From: an uncultured Rothia sp.
GTDB taxonomy: Bacteria > Actinomycetota > Actinomycetes > Actinomycetales > Micrococcaceae
Direction: 5' to 3'
DNA: 64,000 nucleotides
Assembly (NCBI GenBank): GCA_946222285.1
Contig: CAMIIP010000001.1
Span: forward strand, 62,001-126,000
The notes beneath the pieces were generated by a model, which searched no databases, was not told the origin of the DNA, and saw only the letters and a program-made list of their open reading frames with translations. Both the position numbers and the translations under genes were made by a program. Positions 1 to 8,813 of this stretch are shown here, in pieces; the first letter of the stretch is position 1; each line of letters opens with the position of its first letter.

Positions 1-41
1 CTATCCTGGCAAACAATAATCAGCACAATTATTATTTAGGT

Positions 42-734
42 ATGAATAATCCAGCAGGTAGCCTTATCATTGACCATCCCTCCTACACCGTGCGCTCCAT
101 TTCAGTCTCTGATATGGAGAACAACATTTACCTCCTTACATCGAAGACTACAGGGCAACAGATTCTCGTAGATGCCGCTGATAATGCAGAACGAATTAGC
201 AAATTTTTACGGGCATCGGCAGATGAAGACGTCGTCGGCTCCGCGCCCATACCCCAGCTCAACGCCGTCCTCACTACTCACGGACACTGGGATCACATTC
301 GTGCTCTCAAAGCAGTTTCTGAGAGCGATTCAGCATGCGACACCTGGGCAGGGGCCGAGGACGCCGCCTCGATTCTCGAGCAAGAAAACGTCAAAATTGA
401 ACACGAGCTGAGAGGCGAAGAAGAACTTTTATTCGACTCATTAGCCCTGACAACCATCCACCTCAAAGGTCACACTCCCGGATCCATCGCTTTCGTTCTT
501 GCCGATGAAGACAAAACTTACCCCACCGTCATCTTTACCGGCGATTCGCTCTTTCCCGGCGGCGTCGGCAAAACTAGCTCCCCCGAAGATTTCAAAAATC
601 TCTTACACGATGTGAAAACCAAAATCTTTGAAAAATTCGATGATTCAACGGTGATTCTCCCCGGACATGGTAAAGCAACGACGCTCGGCGTGGACCGCCA
701 TAACCTTGACGATTGGGAAGAGCGCGGCTGGTAA
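42..734 (+). CDS. MBL-fold metallo-hydrolase (glyoxalase II-like)
   Basis: A 230-residue metallo-beta-lactamase-fold hydrolase, probably cytoplasmic because no signal peptide or membrane segment is visible. The metal-binding motif THGHWDH lies near residue 80, followed by GHTPGS, GDSLF and the late ILPGHG histidine, in the order seen in glyoxalase II-like and related thioester or lactone hydrolases. Length matches the short actinobacterial MBL hydrolases. The substrate cannot be told from sequence. It stands alone on the plus strand and converges on fhs across a shared hairpin terminator. The start ATG has only a weak ribosome-binding site (TTTAGGT), so the true start is not certain, but the conserved fold begins within about 20 residues of it. 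Confidence 0.85.
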   Translation: MNNPAGSLIIDHPSYTVRSISVSDMENNIYLLTSKTTGQQILVDAADNAERISKFLRASADEDVVGSAPIPQLNAVLTTHGHWDHIRALKAVSESDSACDTWAGAEDAASILEQENVKIEHELRGEEELLFDSLALTTIHLKGHTPGSIAFVLADEDKTYPTVIFTGDSLFPGGVGKTSSPEDFKNLLHDVKTKIFEKFDDSTVILPGHGKATTLGVDRHNLDDWEERGW

Positions 735-763
735 AACTTATCCCCTACATAAAACTTCAAAAT

Positions 764-797
764 AAATGGGTCCTCGCTCAAAAGCGAGGACCCATTT
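764..797. terminator. Bidirectional terminator between the MBL gene and fhs
   Basis: A perfect 15-bp stem (764-778 with 783-797) closes a 4-nt CAAA loop. Its A-rich and T-rich arms let it work as an intrinsic terminator for both convergent genes. Confidence 0.85.
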
Positions 798-830
798 ACT
801 ATCTAGCTAGAAACCTAGCAGCTGAGTGGT

Positions 831-2540
831 TTAGGAAAGACCAAACATGTTGCCGTCTTCATCGAAGCCCATCTGACCTGCAGCAGGATTCTTAGCCAAA
901 CCTGGCATGGTACGCATAGTGCCGCAGATGGCGTAAACGTAACCTGCGCCGGCAGCCAAGCGAACTTCACGCACGGGAAGAGTCCAGCCAGTGGGAGCGC
1001 CCTTGAGTGAAGCGTCTGATGAGATGGAAAGGTGAGTCTTGGCGATGACCACGGGAAGATCGCCGAAGCCCAGTTCCTCAAAGCGCTTGAGTTGCTTCTT
1101 AGCGGAAGGAGCCACCTCGATACCGTCTGCACCGTAAACTTTGGTTGCTACCTTCTCAATCTTAGTTTCCAGTGAATCTGAATCTTCGTAGGTGTAGACC
1201 AAATCGCTCTTGTCGTTGCAAGCCTCAACCACTGCTTCGGCAAGCTCAGTAACACCCGCGCCGCCTTCTGCGACACCGCGGTGAATAGCTACGCGTGCGC
1301 CAGCTTCCTTAGCGATTTCACGAATTGCATCGTGTTCTGATTCGAAATCGGTGGGGAAAGCGTTGATAGCAACAACGGGCTGAACACCGAAGCTACGAAC
1401 GATTTCAATGTGCTTCTGGAGGTTAGCTGCACCAGCCTTCACATCTGAAGGTGATTCTTTCAGCATGTCTTCAGGTAGGGGTTTACCGGGGGTGATCTTG
1501 TAGAGACCGGAGTGGGACTTCAAGGCGCGGACGGTAACAACGAGTACCGCTGCGTTGGGCTTGAGACCTGACTTGCGGCACTTGACGTTGAAGAAACGCT
1601 CTGCCCCCATATCGGCACCGAAACCAGCTTCGGTGATGACGTAATCGGAGTGTTCAAGACCCACGTAGTCAGCTACAACCGAAGAGTTACCGGTTGCGAT
1701 GTTACCGAAGGGACCAGCGTGGATGAGCGCGGGAGTGTGCTCTAGAGTCTGGAGCAGGTTGGGGTTGATAGCATCCTGCAAGAGAATTGCCATTGCGCCG
1801 TCTGCACCGAGATCTTTAGCGGTCACAGGGTCGCCGTCCATGTTGTAGCCAACCACAATACGAGCCAAACGGTTGCGGAGATCTTCGAAGCTTGAAGACA
1901 GCGAAACGATAACCATAACCTCGGATGCGGGGGTGATATCAAAACCGGTTTCGCGGGGAACGCCGTCCATCCGCTCGCCCAAACCGACGATGATATTGCG
2001 TAGTGAGCGGTCGTTCATATCCATGACGCGACGCCAGGAGATGTTGCGGATATCGAGGTTAAGCTCGTTGCCGTGATGCAGATGGTTATCAATGAGTGCA
2101 GCCAGCAGGTTGTGTGCGCTGGTAATGGCATGGAAATCGCCGGTGAGGTGAAGATTAAGCTTCTCCATGGGAACAATCTGCGAGTAACCGCCACCTGCTG
2201 CGCCACCTTTAACACCGAAAACGGGGCCGAGAGCAGGCTCGCGCAAAGTCAGGGTAGCGTTTTTGCCAATCTGGTGCATACCCTGCGCCAGTGATACGGA
2301 AGTTGCGGTCTTTCCCTCACCCAAAGGAGTGGGGGTTACAGCGGTAACGACGATGTATTTGGAACCGCGCTTAAGAGCATTCTCTGCGTTAGTGGTTTCG
2401 TCCAGGAGAACCTTAGCAACATACTTGCCATAGTTTTCCAGGCGGTCTTCGCTGATGCCGGTTTTCTTGGCAATCTCAACGATAGGCTCAAGCTCGGCGT
2501 TCTGTGCAATCTCTAGGTCTGATGGGAATGGCTTACTCAA
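831..2540 (-). CDS. fhs: Formate--tetrahydrofolate ligase
   Basis: ATP-dependent ligation of formate to tetrahydrofolate, giving 10-formyl-THF for purine synthesis and initiator Met-tRNA formylation (fmt is also in this window). The P-loop TPTPLGEGKT sits near residue 70, followed by conserved blocks such as REPALGPVFGVKGGAAGGG and LTGDFHAI. The open frame extends upstream to 2708 and has an ATG at 2558, but the best Shine-Dalgarno, AAAGGAG, lies downstream of that ATG. It is 5 nt before a TTG at 2540, which gives 569 residues, close to the usual 555-560. I therefore chose the TTG. The gene is monocistronic and ends at the shared terminator. Confidence 0.93.
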   Translation of the reverse strand: MSKPFPSDLEIAQNAELEPIVEIAKKTGISEDRLENYGKYVAKVLLDETTNAENALKRGSKYIVVTAVTPTPLGEGKTATSVSLAQGMHQIGKNATLTLREPALGPVFGVKGGAAGGGYSQIVPMEKLNLHLTGDFHAITSAHNLLAALIDNHLHHGNELNLDIRNISWRRVMDMNDRSLRNIIVGLGERMDGVPRETGFDITPASEVMVIVSLSSSFEDLRNRLARIVVGYNMDGDPVTAKDLGADGAMAILLQDAINPNLLQTLEHTPALIHAGPFGNIATGNSSVVADYVGLEHSDYVITEAGFGADMGAERFFNVKCRKSGLKPNAAVLVVTVRALKSHSGLYKITPGKPLPEDMLKESPSDVKAGAANLQKHIEIVRSFGVQPVVAINAFPTDFESEHDAIREIAKEAGARVAIHRGVAEGGAGVTELAEAVVEACNDKSDLVYTYEDSDSLETKIEKVATKVYGADGIEVAPSAKKQLKRFEELGFGDLPVVIAKTHLSISSDASLKGAPTGWTLPVREVRLAAGAGYVYAICGTMRTMPGLAKNPAAGQMGFDEDGNMFGLS

Positions 2541-2652
2541 AGTAACTCCTTTGTTCATCTTAGTAATTCCACTCACTATCTTAGTAGAGAAATGAGTCGC
2601 TCCAACACCATCTACCGAAAGAATCTCACCTATGAACATTTGTCCCCATATT

Positions 2653-3651
2653 CTATTCACGGAAGGTAGACACATTCCTCTGGCACCACCGTACCAATCG
2701 GACGGCACGGTATAGCCGTAACGCGGGAAGGCTCACCCCGGTATGCGCATCGGCTGGAAACTGCGCCGCCCAGGCATAGAACCCCGCCGCGTACAGCACT
2801 GTATTCACTAGGAAACTCTTAGTCAGACAGATCGTCTCTGGAACAAGCATAAGGAACTCTTCTGCAGTAATGCTCGGATGCACGAGAATAACGTCAAGCA
2901 ATAGGTGCGCACTGTCAAAAGCAGGATTTCCGGCGCATGCCCAAGGCCAGTCAACAATAATGACCTGGCACGATGTAGTCATCAAAATGTTATCGGCACG
3001 TAAATCAGTGTGATTGAGATAGTCCCCTTCTAACAGCGGCACATAATACTCTGTAATGCGTTGCGCAAAACGTTCCGCGTTCTCGTTAATCCACGGCAAA
3101 AAATCCAGAAAAATTCTAAAATCTGGATGATCCTTTTGATGCTCATAGTCTGAAACCGCAAGAATTTTTTGATGGATAAGTTTCCAGCTGCCGAGTTCTT
3201 CCTCCATAGACGTGCGAGTGTTTTCTATTTTTGGGAAGTTCCGTACGTTGATTTGTGCGAGTTCCGCGAGCGCCTTAAGTATGCTCTGTGTTTGTTGGGG
3301 TGTCCAGGTGGGTTGGGGGTGGGTGCCTTCGATGTCTTGGGGGAGGATTGCTGCCCATTCAGTGTCTTCGAAGTGTGCGATGTAGTTTGGGGTGGGCGCG
3401 TGGGTTGGGAGGTGTTGGAGGATGGTGCCTTCGCGCAGGTGTAGTTTTGCGGTGAATTTTTGTTGGGTTTTGTTGACGGCTTTAAGGAAGGCTCGGGTTC
3501 CGTTGGTGCAGATGAGTCGGTCTGCGGTGCCTAGGCTGAATCCGCCGGTTTGGCTGGTTGCGGTGATGACTGGTGAACCGAGCATGGTGTTGGTCCAGTT
3601 CTGGAGGTACTCGGGTAGTTGTTTCCAGGTGAGTCGTTGGGTGTTGTTCAT
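2653..3651 (-). CDS. Aminoglycoside phosphotransferase (APH)-family kinase-like protein
   Basis: A 332-residue protein with an APH/choline-kinase fold. The catalytic-loop motif HTDLRADN (HxDxxxxN) lies near residue 215 and is followed by IVDWPWA, which carries the metal-binding Asp. Both key Asp residues are present, so it may be an active small-molecule kinase. The substrate is unknown; family members phosphorylate aminoglycosides, macrolides, homoserine or sugars. Its ATG overlaps the stop of the upstream ABC gene by 4 nt (ATGA), so it is translationally coupled and is the last gene of the ABC operon. That suggests a role in modifying, or giving resistance to, whatever the exporters handle (inference). 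No resistance phenotype can be assigned from the sequence. Confidence 0.8.
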   Translation of the reverse strand: MNNTQRLTWKQLPEYLQNWTNTMLGSPVITATSQTGGFSLGTADRLICTNGTRAFLKAVNKTQQKFTAKLHLREGTILQHLPTHAPTPNYIAHFEDTEWAAILPQDIEGTHPQPTWTPQQTQSILKALAELAQINVRNFPKIENTRTSMEEELGSWKLIHQKILAVSDYEHQKDHPDFRIFLDFLPWINENAERFAQRITEYYVPLLEGDYLNHTDLRADNILMTTSCQVIIVDWPWACAGNPAFDSAHLLLDVILVHPSITAEEFLMLVPETICLTKSFLVNTVLYAAGFYAWAAQFPADAHTGVSLPALRLYRAVRLVRWCQRNVSTFRE

Positions 3652-5431
3652 GGTGTTCCTGTTGTTCCGGTTTCGGCGATGATTTTGCCATCTTCGAGAT
3701 GGATAGAACGCGTAGCTAGTGATGCTATGCGGGCGTCGTGGCTGATAACGATCACTGCTTTGTTGTGGAAGATGGGTTTGAGTGATGTGGTGGCGTCGGT
3801 GAGTTCGAGTTGGGTGATTGATTCGTCGAGGACGACGGCGTGTGGGTTGGCGAGTACGATGCGGGCGAGGGCGAGTTGTTGGATTTGGTCGCGGGTGAGT
3901 TCGTGTTGGTCTTTGCCGATAATGGTGTGTATTCCTTGGGGTAGGTGGTTGATCCAGGTGGCGTTGACTTCGTGGAGTGCCTGAGTAATTTCGTCTTCGC
4001 TTGCGTTTGGTTTGGCAACGGTCATGTTGTCAGTTATGGTTCCTATGAATTGGTATGCTTCTTGGGTGCAGATGAGGAGTTTGGGGCGTCCGTCGGTTGC
4101 TAGTTGAGTGGGGAAGATTCCGTGTCCTATGGGTTGCCCCATGATGTTGATTGTTCCGGTGTCGGGTGTGAGTGATCCGGAGATGAGGCGGGCTAGTGTT
4201 GTTTTTCCGGATCCGGATCGACCGATGAGGGCTACGCTTTCGTGAGGGTTTATGGTGAGGTTGATGTTGTGCATGATGGGTTGTTCGGGGGCGTATCCGA
4301 AGGTCACATCGGTTAGTTCTATGAGGGGTTGAGTTTCAGCAGGATCAGACTGAGAATTGCGTTGCCCCCATTCCGAAGAGAGCCCTCTTTGCTTCTGCTG
4401 CGTCTCAGAAAGTTCGATGATTCCGAAGATGCGTCCCATAGTAATGGTTGATTCGCGAAGTCGATCAAGCCAGAAAGAGAACTCTTCACTGTACCTGCGG
4501 AGAGAGAATACGAGGATGGAGGCAGAAGAGACCACTCCCCACGTCGTCCATCCTTCGGCCGCTGCGTAGGAGCCCCAGGTTATGGTGAGTAACAGGGGCG
4601 TGTAAGAAAGAAGTGAGTCCAATCCCCAGAGGGTGGATCGGAGATTGACGAGGTGTTCTTGCTGTCGGTACACGGCGTCGTTTTTTGTATCGAAGACGCG
4701 ATTTCTCTCGGCTCGGATATCTAGTTCAAGGATGGTGTCTAGCCCGCGGACGTTTTCTGTCACTGCGGTGGTGAGTTCACTGGTGCGTTCGGTTTTGGTG
4801 ATGACCTTTTGAGAGATTTGGGGCAAGAAGTGGCTCAGGAGTACCCACATACCCAGAATCATGGGCACGATAACGATGCCGATGACAGGTGAAAGGATGA
4901 ATAACGTCACCGTCATGACGGCGAAATACACCATGACCTGTGCAATGCGGGGTATTCCATCGGTGATTGTTTGTCGTACGGCGTCGATATCGGTAGTTAC
5001 ACGGGTCAGAAGGTCGCCGCTTCCGGCGTCTTCAATGGTTTGGGCGTTCAGGGATAGTGCGGCGTCCATGGTATCGACGCTGAGTTCTTGGTTGAGGCGG
5101 GTTCCTAGGATTTGTGACTGGAAAATCCACGTGCGTTCGATAGTTGCTTCGCAGATGGTAGCTACAGCTATGAGTGCAAGTGCTAACCACGGAAATCCGG
5201 TGAGCTTGCCCGTATAGGCACGGTCGATTACTTCACCGACGATGAGCGGTGTGGCGATGAGCGGTGTGGCGATGAGCGGTGTGGCGATGAGCGGTGTGGC
5301 GATGAGGGTAATTGAAGAAAGCACAAAGAGGACGATGATGAATGTAAGTCTGCCCGGTGTTTTTTGATAATTTCCCAGAGCTTTCCCCAGGTGTAACGTG
5401 GCCCTGCGAGGGGTAGAAGAGTTTGACTCAC
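3648..5431 (-). pseudogene. ABC exporter half-transporter B2 (TMD-NBD), frameshifted near the N-terminus
   Basis: Paralogue of the intact B1 at 7041-8810. The natural start is the ATG at 5431, which overlaps the A2 stop by 4 nt and begins MSQTLLPLAGPRYTWGKLWE, like B1. The frame breaks at an A6 run (5360-5365 on the plus strand). One more A would join WEIIKK to TPGRLTF, which aligns with KTPWKLTF of B1, and give 594 residues against 589. The rest is open to 3648: six-helix exporter domain, Walker A GRSGSGKTT, Q-loop CTQEAY, signature degenerated to LTRDQ, Walker B VVLDES and H-loop SHD. A 15-bp tandem repeat inserts four IATPL units into TM1. Either pseudogene, phase-variable gene or base-calling error. 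Confidence 0.82.
5241..5306. repeat. 15-bp tandem repeat (4 full copies) inside TM1 of ABC subunit B2
   Basis: The unit GATGAGCGGTGTGGC occurs four times in perfect tandem (5241-5300), followed by a partial copy. It is in frame (5 codons) and encodes repeated IATPL on the minus strand, lengthening the first transmembrane helix. The paralogue B1 has no such repeat. Perfect identity suggests recent slippage, so copy number may vary between strains. Confidence 0.95.
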
Positions 5432-7022
5432 GCGTACTCTCCTTCCTGTTTAGTGTGCGCTTCGATTCGTCGTTGAACTTCGGCGGTTGTTGAGATGACG
5501 AAGATCTGTTCAATTTTGGACAACAGCTGATGGGTCGAGAGGTGTTCTTCGAGCTGGTCATAGATGTACTTTTGGCTGGGCTCATCGACTGAGTTAAGCG
5601 GTTCACACAGAACGAGGTAGCTCGCCGGTTGGGCAAGTGCACGGGTCAAAGCCAGTCTTTGTTTCTGTCCACCGGAGAGGTTCGCGCCTTCTGAATTGAT
5701 GTTTGCTTCGAAGTAGTGAGCGGGATCAGTTCCGCCGAGTCTATGGGCGATTTCGAGAGAGTCGGTGAGTTGGAGTAACTTGCAGAGTTCGGCATCGGTA
5801 CTACTTGTTGTTCCAGCAGTAATGAGTTCTTTGAGGGTTCCTTGGAATATCATAGGGTTCGGTTCAGAGGCGAGTACGCGAAGTGTTGGGTGCTGAACGC
5901 GGAGTTCTTGGACAAGTGCACGTGTGTAGTCCTGTGCCGTCATGCCAGAGGAGCGCGGGTTGATGTAATGCAGGGGCAGAGTAGCTTGTGGGTGCTCAAT
6001 AGCTTCTGTCTTCTGAACCGTCGGATCTATGAGTTCTAGTTGCTGGATTCGTTTGAGAGAAACTTTTGCCTGGCGCCACGTCCAAAGCATCATCTGTACT
6101 ACCCAGATGGGGCCGGTCATCATAGCGATGATTCCTGCAATAGAAATGAGTTGCCCCGCTGGGATAGCGGTAACCCATTGCCCATTCTCATAGGTGCCCT
6201 GCAATGCGAGACCGATCGCTACCAAGGTAGTAGCACCAACTAAGAATCGGTTGAGTGCCAGAGTCCAGGACTCTGTGCGCTGATATTCGAGTGAAGCGTT
6301 ACGTAGGTTTTCAGTGGACGCGCGGAAACGGCGCATCATAATGGCTTGAGCTCCCAATCCGCTGATGGTCCGAATGCTGTGGCAATATCTGTTGCTGCCG
6401 CTGCGCTGAGGCTGGTTTTATCCCGGCGGATATCTGCTTTCTTTTCGAGTGTCTTTGAGGTGAGGGCGAGAATAAGAATGGTCAGTATGATGCCGATCAG
6501 GGAAACGATGGCTACCGAGGGACTGATGAGCCACAACTGAATGGTACCCATGATGGCAACGGCAAGAGCTCCGCATACTGCTGGGACATTTTGCCACAGA
6601 TTAGTAATTTGCCGCGCGTCCTGGATAATGATGGAGATGATGTGGCCGGGGTCTTGTGCTTTTTCGTGGCGGGCGAAGAGGGAGAAAGCATGTTGCTTCC
6701 AATCTCGCTCTAGTTCTGCCATCAGGGATGAGGTGAGGCGCCAGCCCACCATTTCATTGAGGGATAGAACGAGGATAAGTCCTGCGATACCGCCTATACG
6801 CCACAGGGCTGAAGCAGTGCGACCTGCTACCATCTCATCGATAATTGTTCCGGCCCACACCGGTAAACAGACAATTAATATTCCCACCAGTGATTCGAGC
6901 ACAATGGGTAACCAAATTTTCAATGGCGCGTAGCTGTATCCGACCGGGGTGAGTTGAAACTTATTTTTGGAGGACTCACGTTGAATCTGATTCAGGGATG
7001 GCTCTAAAGTTTGGGAACTCAT
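5428..7022 (-). pseudogene. ABC exporter half-transporter A2, Walker A-less NBD, frameshifted mid-gene
   Basis: Paralogue of A1 at 8814-10381. The frame from 7022 reads as a membrane domain up to DIATA, then leaves frame near 6376. The second part (GLGAQAIMMRRFRA onward) reads on to 5428. Comparison with A1 (DIATSIRTIVGLGA) shows that one base is missing; restoring it gives 531 residues. The NBD has no Walker A. About 35 residues separate its start from the Q-loop-equivalent SEPNPMIF, then comes a canonical LSGGQKQR, a weakened Walker B (YLVLCEP) and no H-loop His (VISTTAEV). It can donate a signature motif but probably cannot bind and hydrolyse ATP itself. It sits between B1 and B2 in the operon, with an 18-nt gap to B1 and a 4-nt overlap with B2. 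Confidence 0.82.
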
Positions 7023-7040
7023 CGATGGTTCTTCTCTCGT

Positions 7041-8810
7041 CTATTCTGCAGAACGTGCTACAGCGGTCGGTGGGGTATGAATTTCGTCGTCTATGATGTG
7101 CCCGTTTTCGAGGTAGATGGATCGTTCTGCTAGCGATGCTATGCGTGAGTCATGGCTGATGATGATAACGGTTCGGTCATGCAGTATGGCTTGGATTGAT
7201 TCTTGTGCGTCTGCAAGTTCGAGTTGGGTGGTTGATTCGTCGAGGATGACGATGTGTGGGTTGGCGAGCGCGATGCGGGCTAGAGAAAGCTGTTGGATTT
7301 GGTCGCGGGTGAGTTCTGTATTGCCAATTCCGACTAGGGTTTCTAACCCGTCGCTCATCTCGCGCCACCATGTTGCTCCTACGACGTCTAGCGCTTTGTG
7401 CATCTGCTCGGTGGTGGCATGCGGTGTAGCAACGTTCATATTTTCAGCAAGGGTGCCGATGAAGAGGTGTGCTTCTTGGGTGCAGATGAGAAGTTTGGGG
7501 CGGCCGTCTGTGCCGGCGTCGGTGGGGAAATCTCCTAGTCCTACTCGTTGGCCCATCACATGGACGCTTCCGTTCGTAGCAGTCAAGGAACCAGAGATGA
7601 GGCGGGCGAGGGTTGTTTTGCCCGATCCAGATCTGCCAATCAGAGACACTGATTGGCCTGTGGGTATCTCAAGGTTAATTTCGTGCATGACCGGGGATTC
7701 TGGACGATAACCAAATTTGAGGTTGCGGATTTTTACCGCAGTGTCGGTACGGTGAGTGGGTGTGAGTGTGAAGGAGGTGGTGTGTTGAGCTAGTTCTGCT
7801 TTTTGTGCTTCTCGGCGAGCGCGGTGTTGGGTTGCGAGGTCGATGACTCCTGAGATTCTGCCCATGGTTACGGTCATTTCGCGGACGGTGTTGAGCCAGT
7901 AGCCGAAGATGTCTGCGTTGACGCGCATGTTGAAGACGAGGATGGCGGCGGTGGAGACCATGCCCCAGGTTGCCCAGCCTTGTGTTACGCAGTAGGAGCC
8001 CCAGATGATTGAGAGTAGCAGGGGTGTGTAGGCGATGAAGGAGTCTATTGCCCAGAAGTTGGAGCGTAGGCGGATGAGGCCGTCTTGTACTTTGTATTGT
8101 TCGTGGATTTTTTGGTTCATTGCTTCTTGTCGGGCATTGATGATGCCTAGTTCTGCTGAGGTTCTTGTACCGCGGATGTTTTCTGTGATGGTGGTGGTGA
8201 GTGCGGATACTTTTTCTGTGCGGAGGGTGACGAAGTGTGCAATGCGCGGGAGGAAGTAGCTGAAGGAGAAGATTTGGGCGATGAACATGGGGGCGGTCAT
8301 GAGTCCGAGCATGGGTGAAAGGATGTAGATGGAAATCGCGATGACGATGATGGATACGGTGATTGCCATCAGTTCGGGGATTCCTTGGGTGATGACTCTG
8401 CGTACTGAGTCAAGGTCATCGGTGATGCGGGAGACGAGGTCTCCTCCTCCGGCGTCCTCAATAGTTTGGGCGTCGAGGTTGAGGGAGGATTTTATGAGGT
8501 CGATGCCGAGGTCTTGGTTGACGCGGGTGCCGACGATTTCGCTGTGAAAGACCCAGAGGCGGGCGACGAAGGCGGAGAGGATTACGGAGCCGAGGATGAG
8601 GGTGAGTGTTCTCCAGGGGAAGCTGTGGAGGTTGGAGGTGGTGGCGGCGTCGATGAGGCGGCCTATTTGCCAGGGTGTTACGAGTGCTAGTACTGAGTTG
8701 GTGATGAAAAGTGTACAGATGAATGTTAGTTTCCAGGGGGTTTTTCGTAGGGAGTTCCAGACCATGGTCCAGGTGATTTTAGCTGGTGCGATGGGTAAGA
8801 GTTGTGCCAT
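7041..8810 (-). CDS. ABC exporter half-transporter B1 (catalytic NBD, degenerate signature)
   Basis: The only intact ABC gene of the operon: 589 residues with an N-terminal exporter membrane domain (about residues 25-320) and a C-terminal nucleotide-binding domain. Visible motifs are Walker A GRSGSGKTT (about 392-400), Q-loop CTQEAH (443-448), Walker B VILDES (521-526) and H-loop SHD with His at 553. The ABC signature is degenerate: LTRDQIQQ (500-507) instead of LSGGQ. It therefore needs a partner that provides LSGGQ, which the A subunits do. The start at 8810 lies 3 nt after the ancestral stop of A1. As in other heterodimeric exporters, it probably pumps a small molecule or peptide out of the cell; the substrate is unknown. 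Confidence 0.88.
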   Translation of the reverse strand: MAQLLPIAPAKITWTMVWNSLRKTPWKLTFICTLFITNSVLALVTPWQIGRLIDAATTSNLHSFPWRTLTLILGSVILSAFVARLWVFHSEIVGTRVNQDLGIDLIKSSLNLDAQTIEDAGGGDLVSRITDDLDSVRRVITQGIPELMAITVSIIVIAISIYILSPMLGLMTAPMFIAQIFSFSYFLPRIAHFVTLRTEKVSALTTTITENIRGTRTSAELGIINARQEAMNQKIHEQYKVQDGLIRLRSNFWAIDSFIAYTPLLLSIIWGSYCVTQGWATWGMVSTAAILVFNMRVNADIFGYWLNTVREMTVTMGRISGVIDLATQHRARREAQKAELAQHTTSFTLTPTHRTDTAVKIRNLKFGYRPESPVMHEINLEIPTGQSVSLIGRSGSGKTTLARLISGSLTATNGSVHVMGQRVGLGDFPTDAGTDGRPKLLICTQEAHLFIGTLAENMNVATPHATTEQMHKALDVVGATWWREMSDGLETLVGIGNTELTRDQIQQLSLARIALANPHIVILDESTTQLELADAQESIQAILHDRTVIIISHDSRIASLAERSIYLENGHIIDDEIHTPPTAVARSAE

Positions 8811-8813
8811 GGT

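Noticed and set aside
815..1132. Open frame overlapping the 3' end of fhs in another frame
   Set aside because: Low-complexity translation, no start signal and fully inside a conserved gene.
5228..5310. Short tandem repeats considered as a CRISPR array
   Set aside because: The 15-bp units are contiguous with no spacers, lie inside a coding frame and have no cas genes nearby.
5432..5642. N-terminal 70 residues of the long open frame of B2 (up to 5642)
   Set aside because: They are antiparallel-frame sequence overlapping A2, rich in Ser/Arg/Thr with no homology to B1; the paralogue-based start at 5431 is better.
8726..8813. C-terminal tail of the A1 open frame inside B1
   Set aside because: It overlaps the B1 start in another frame and results from the 13-bp deletion; the ancestral stop is at 8814.
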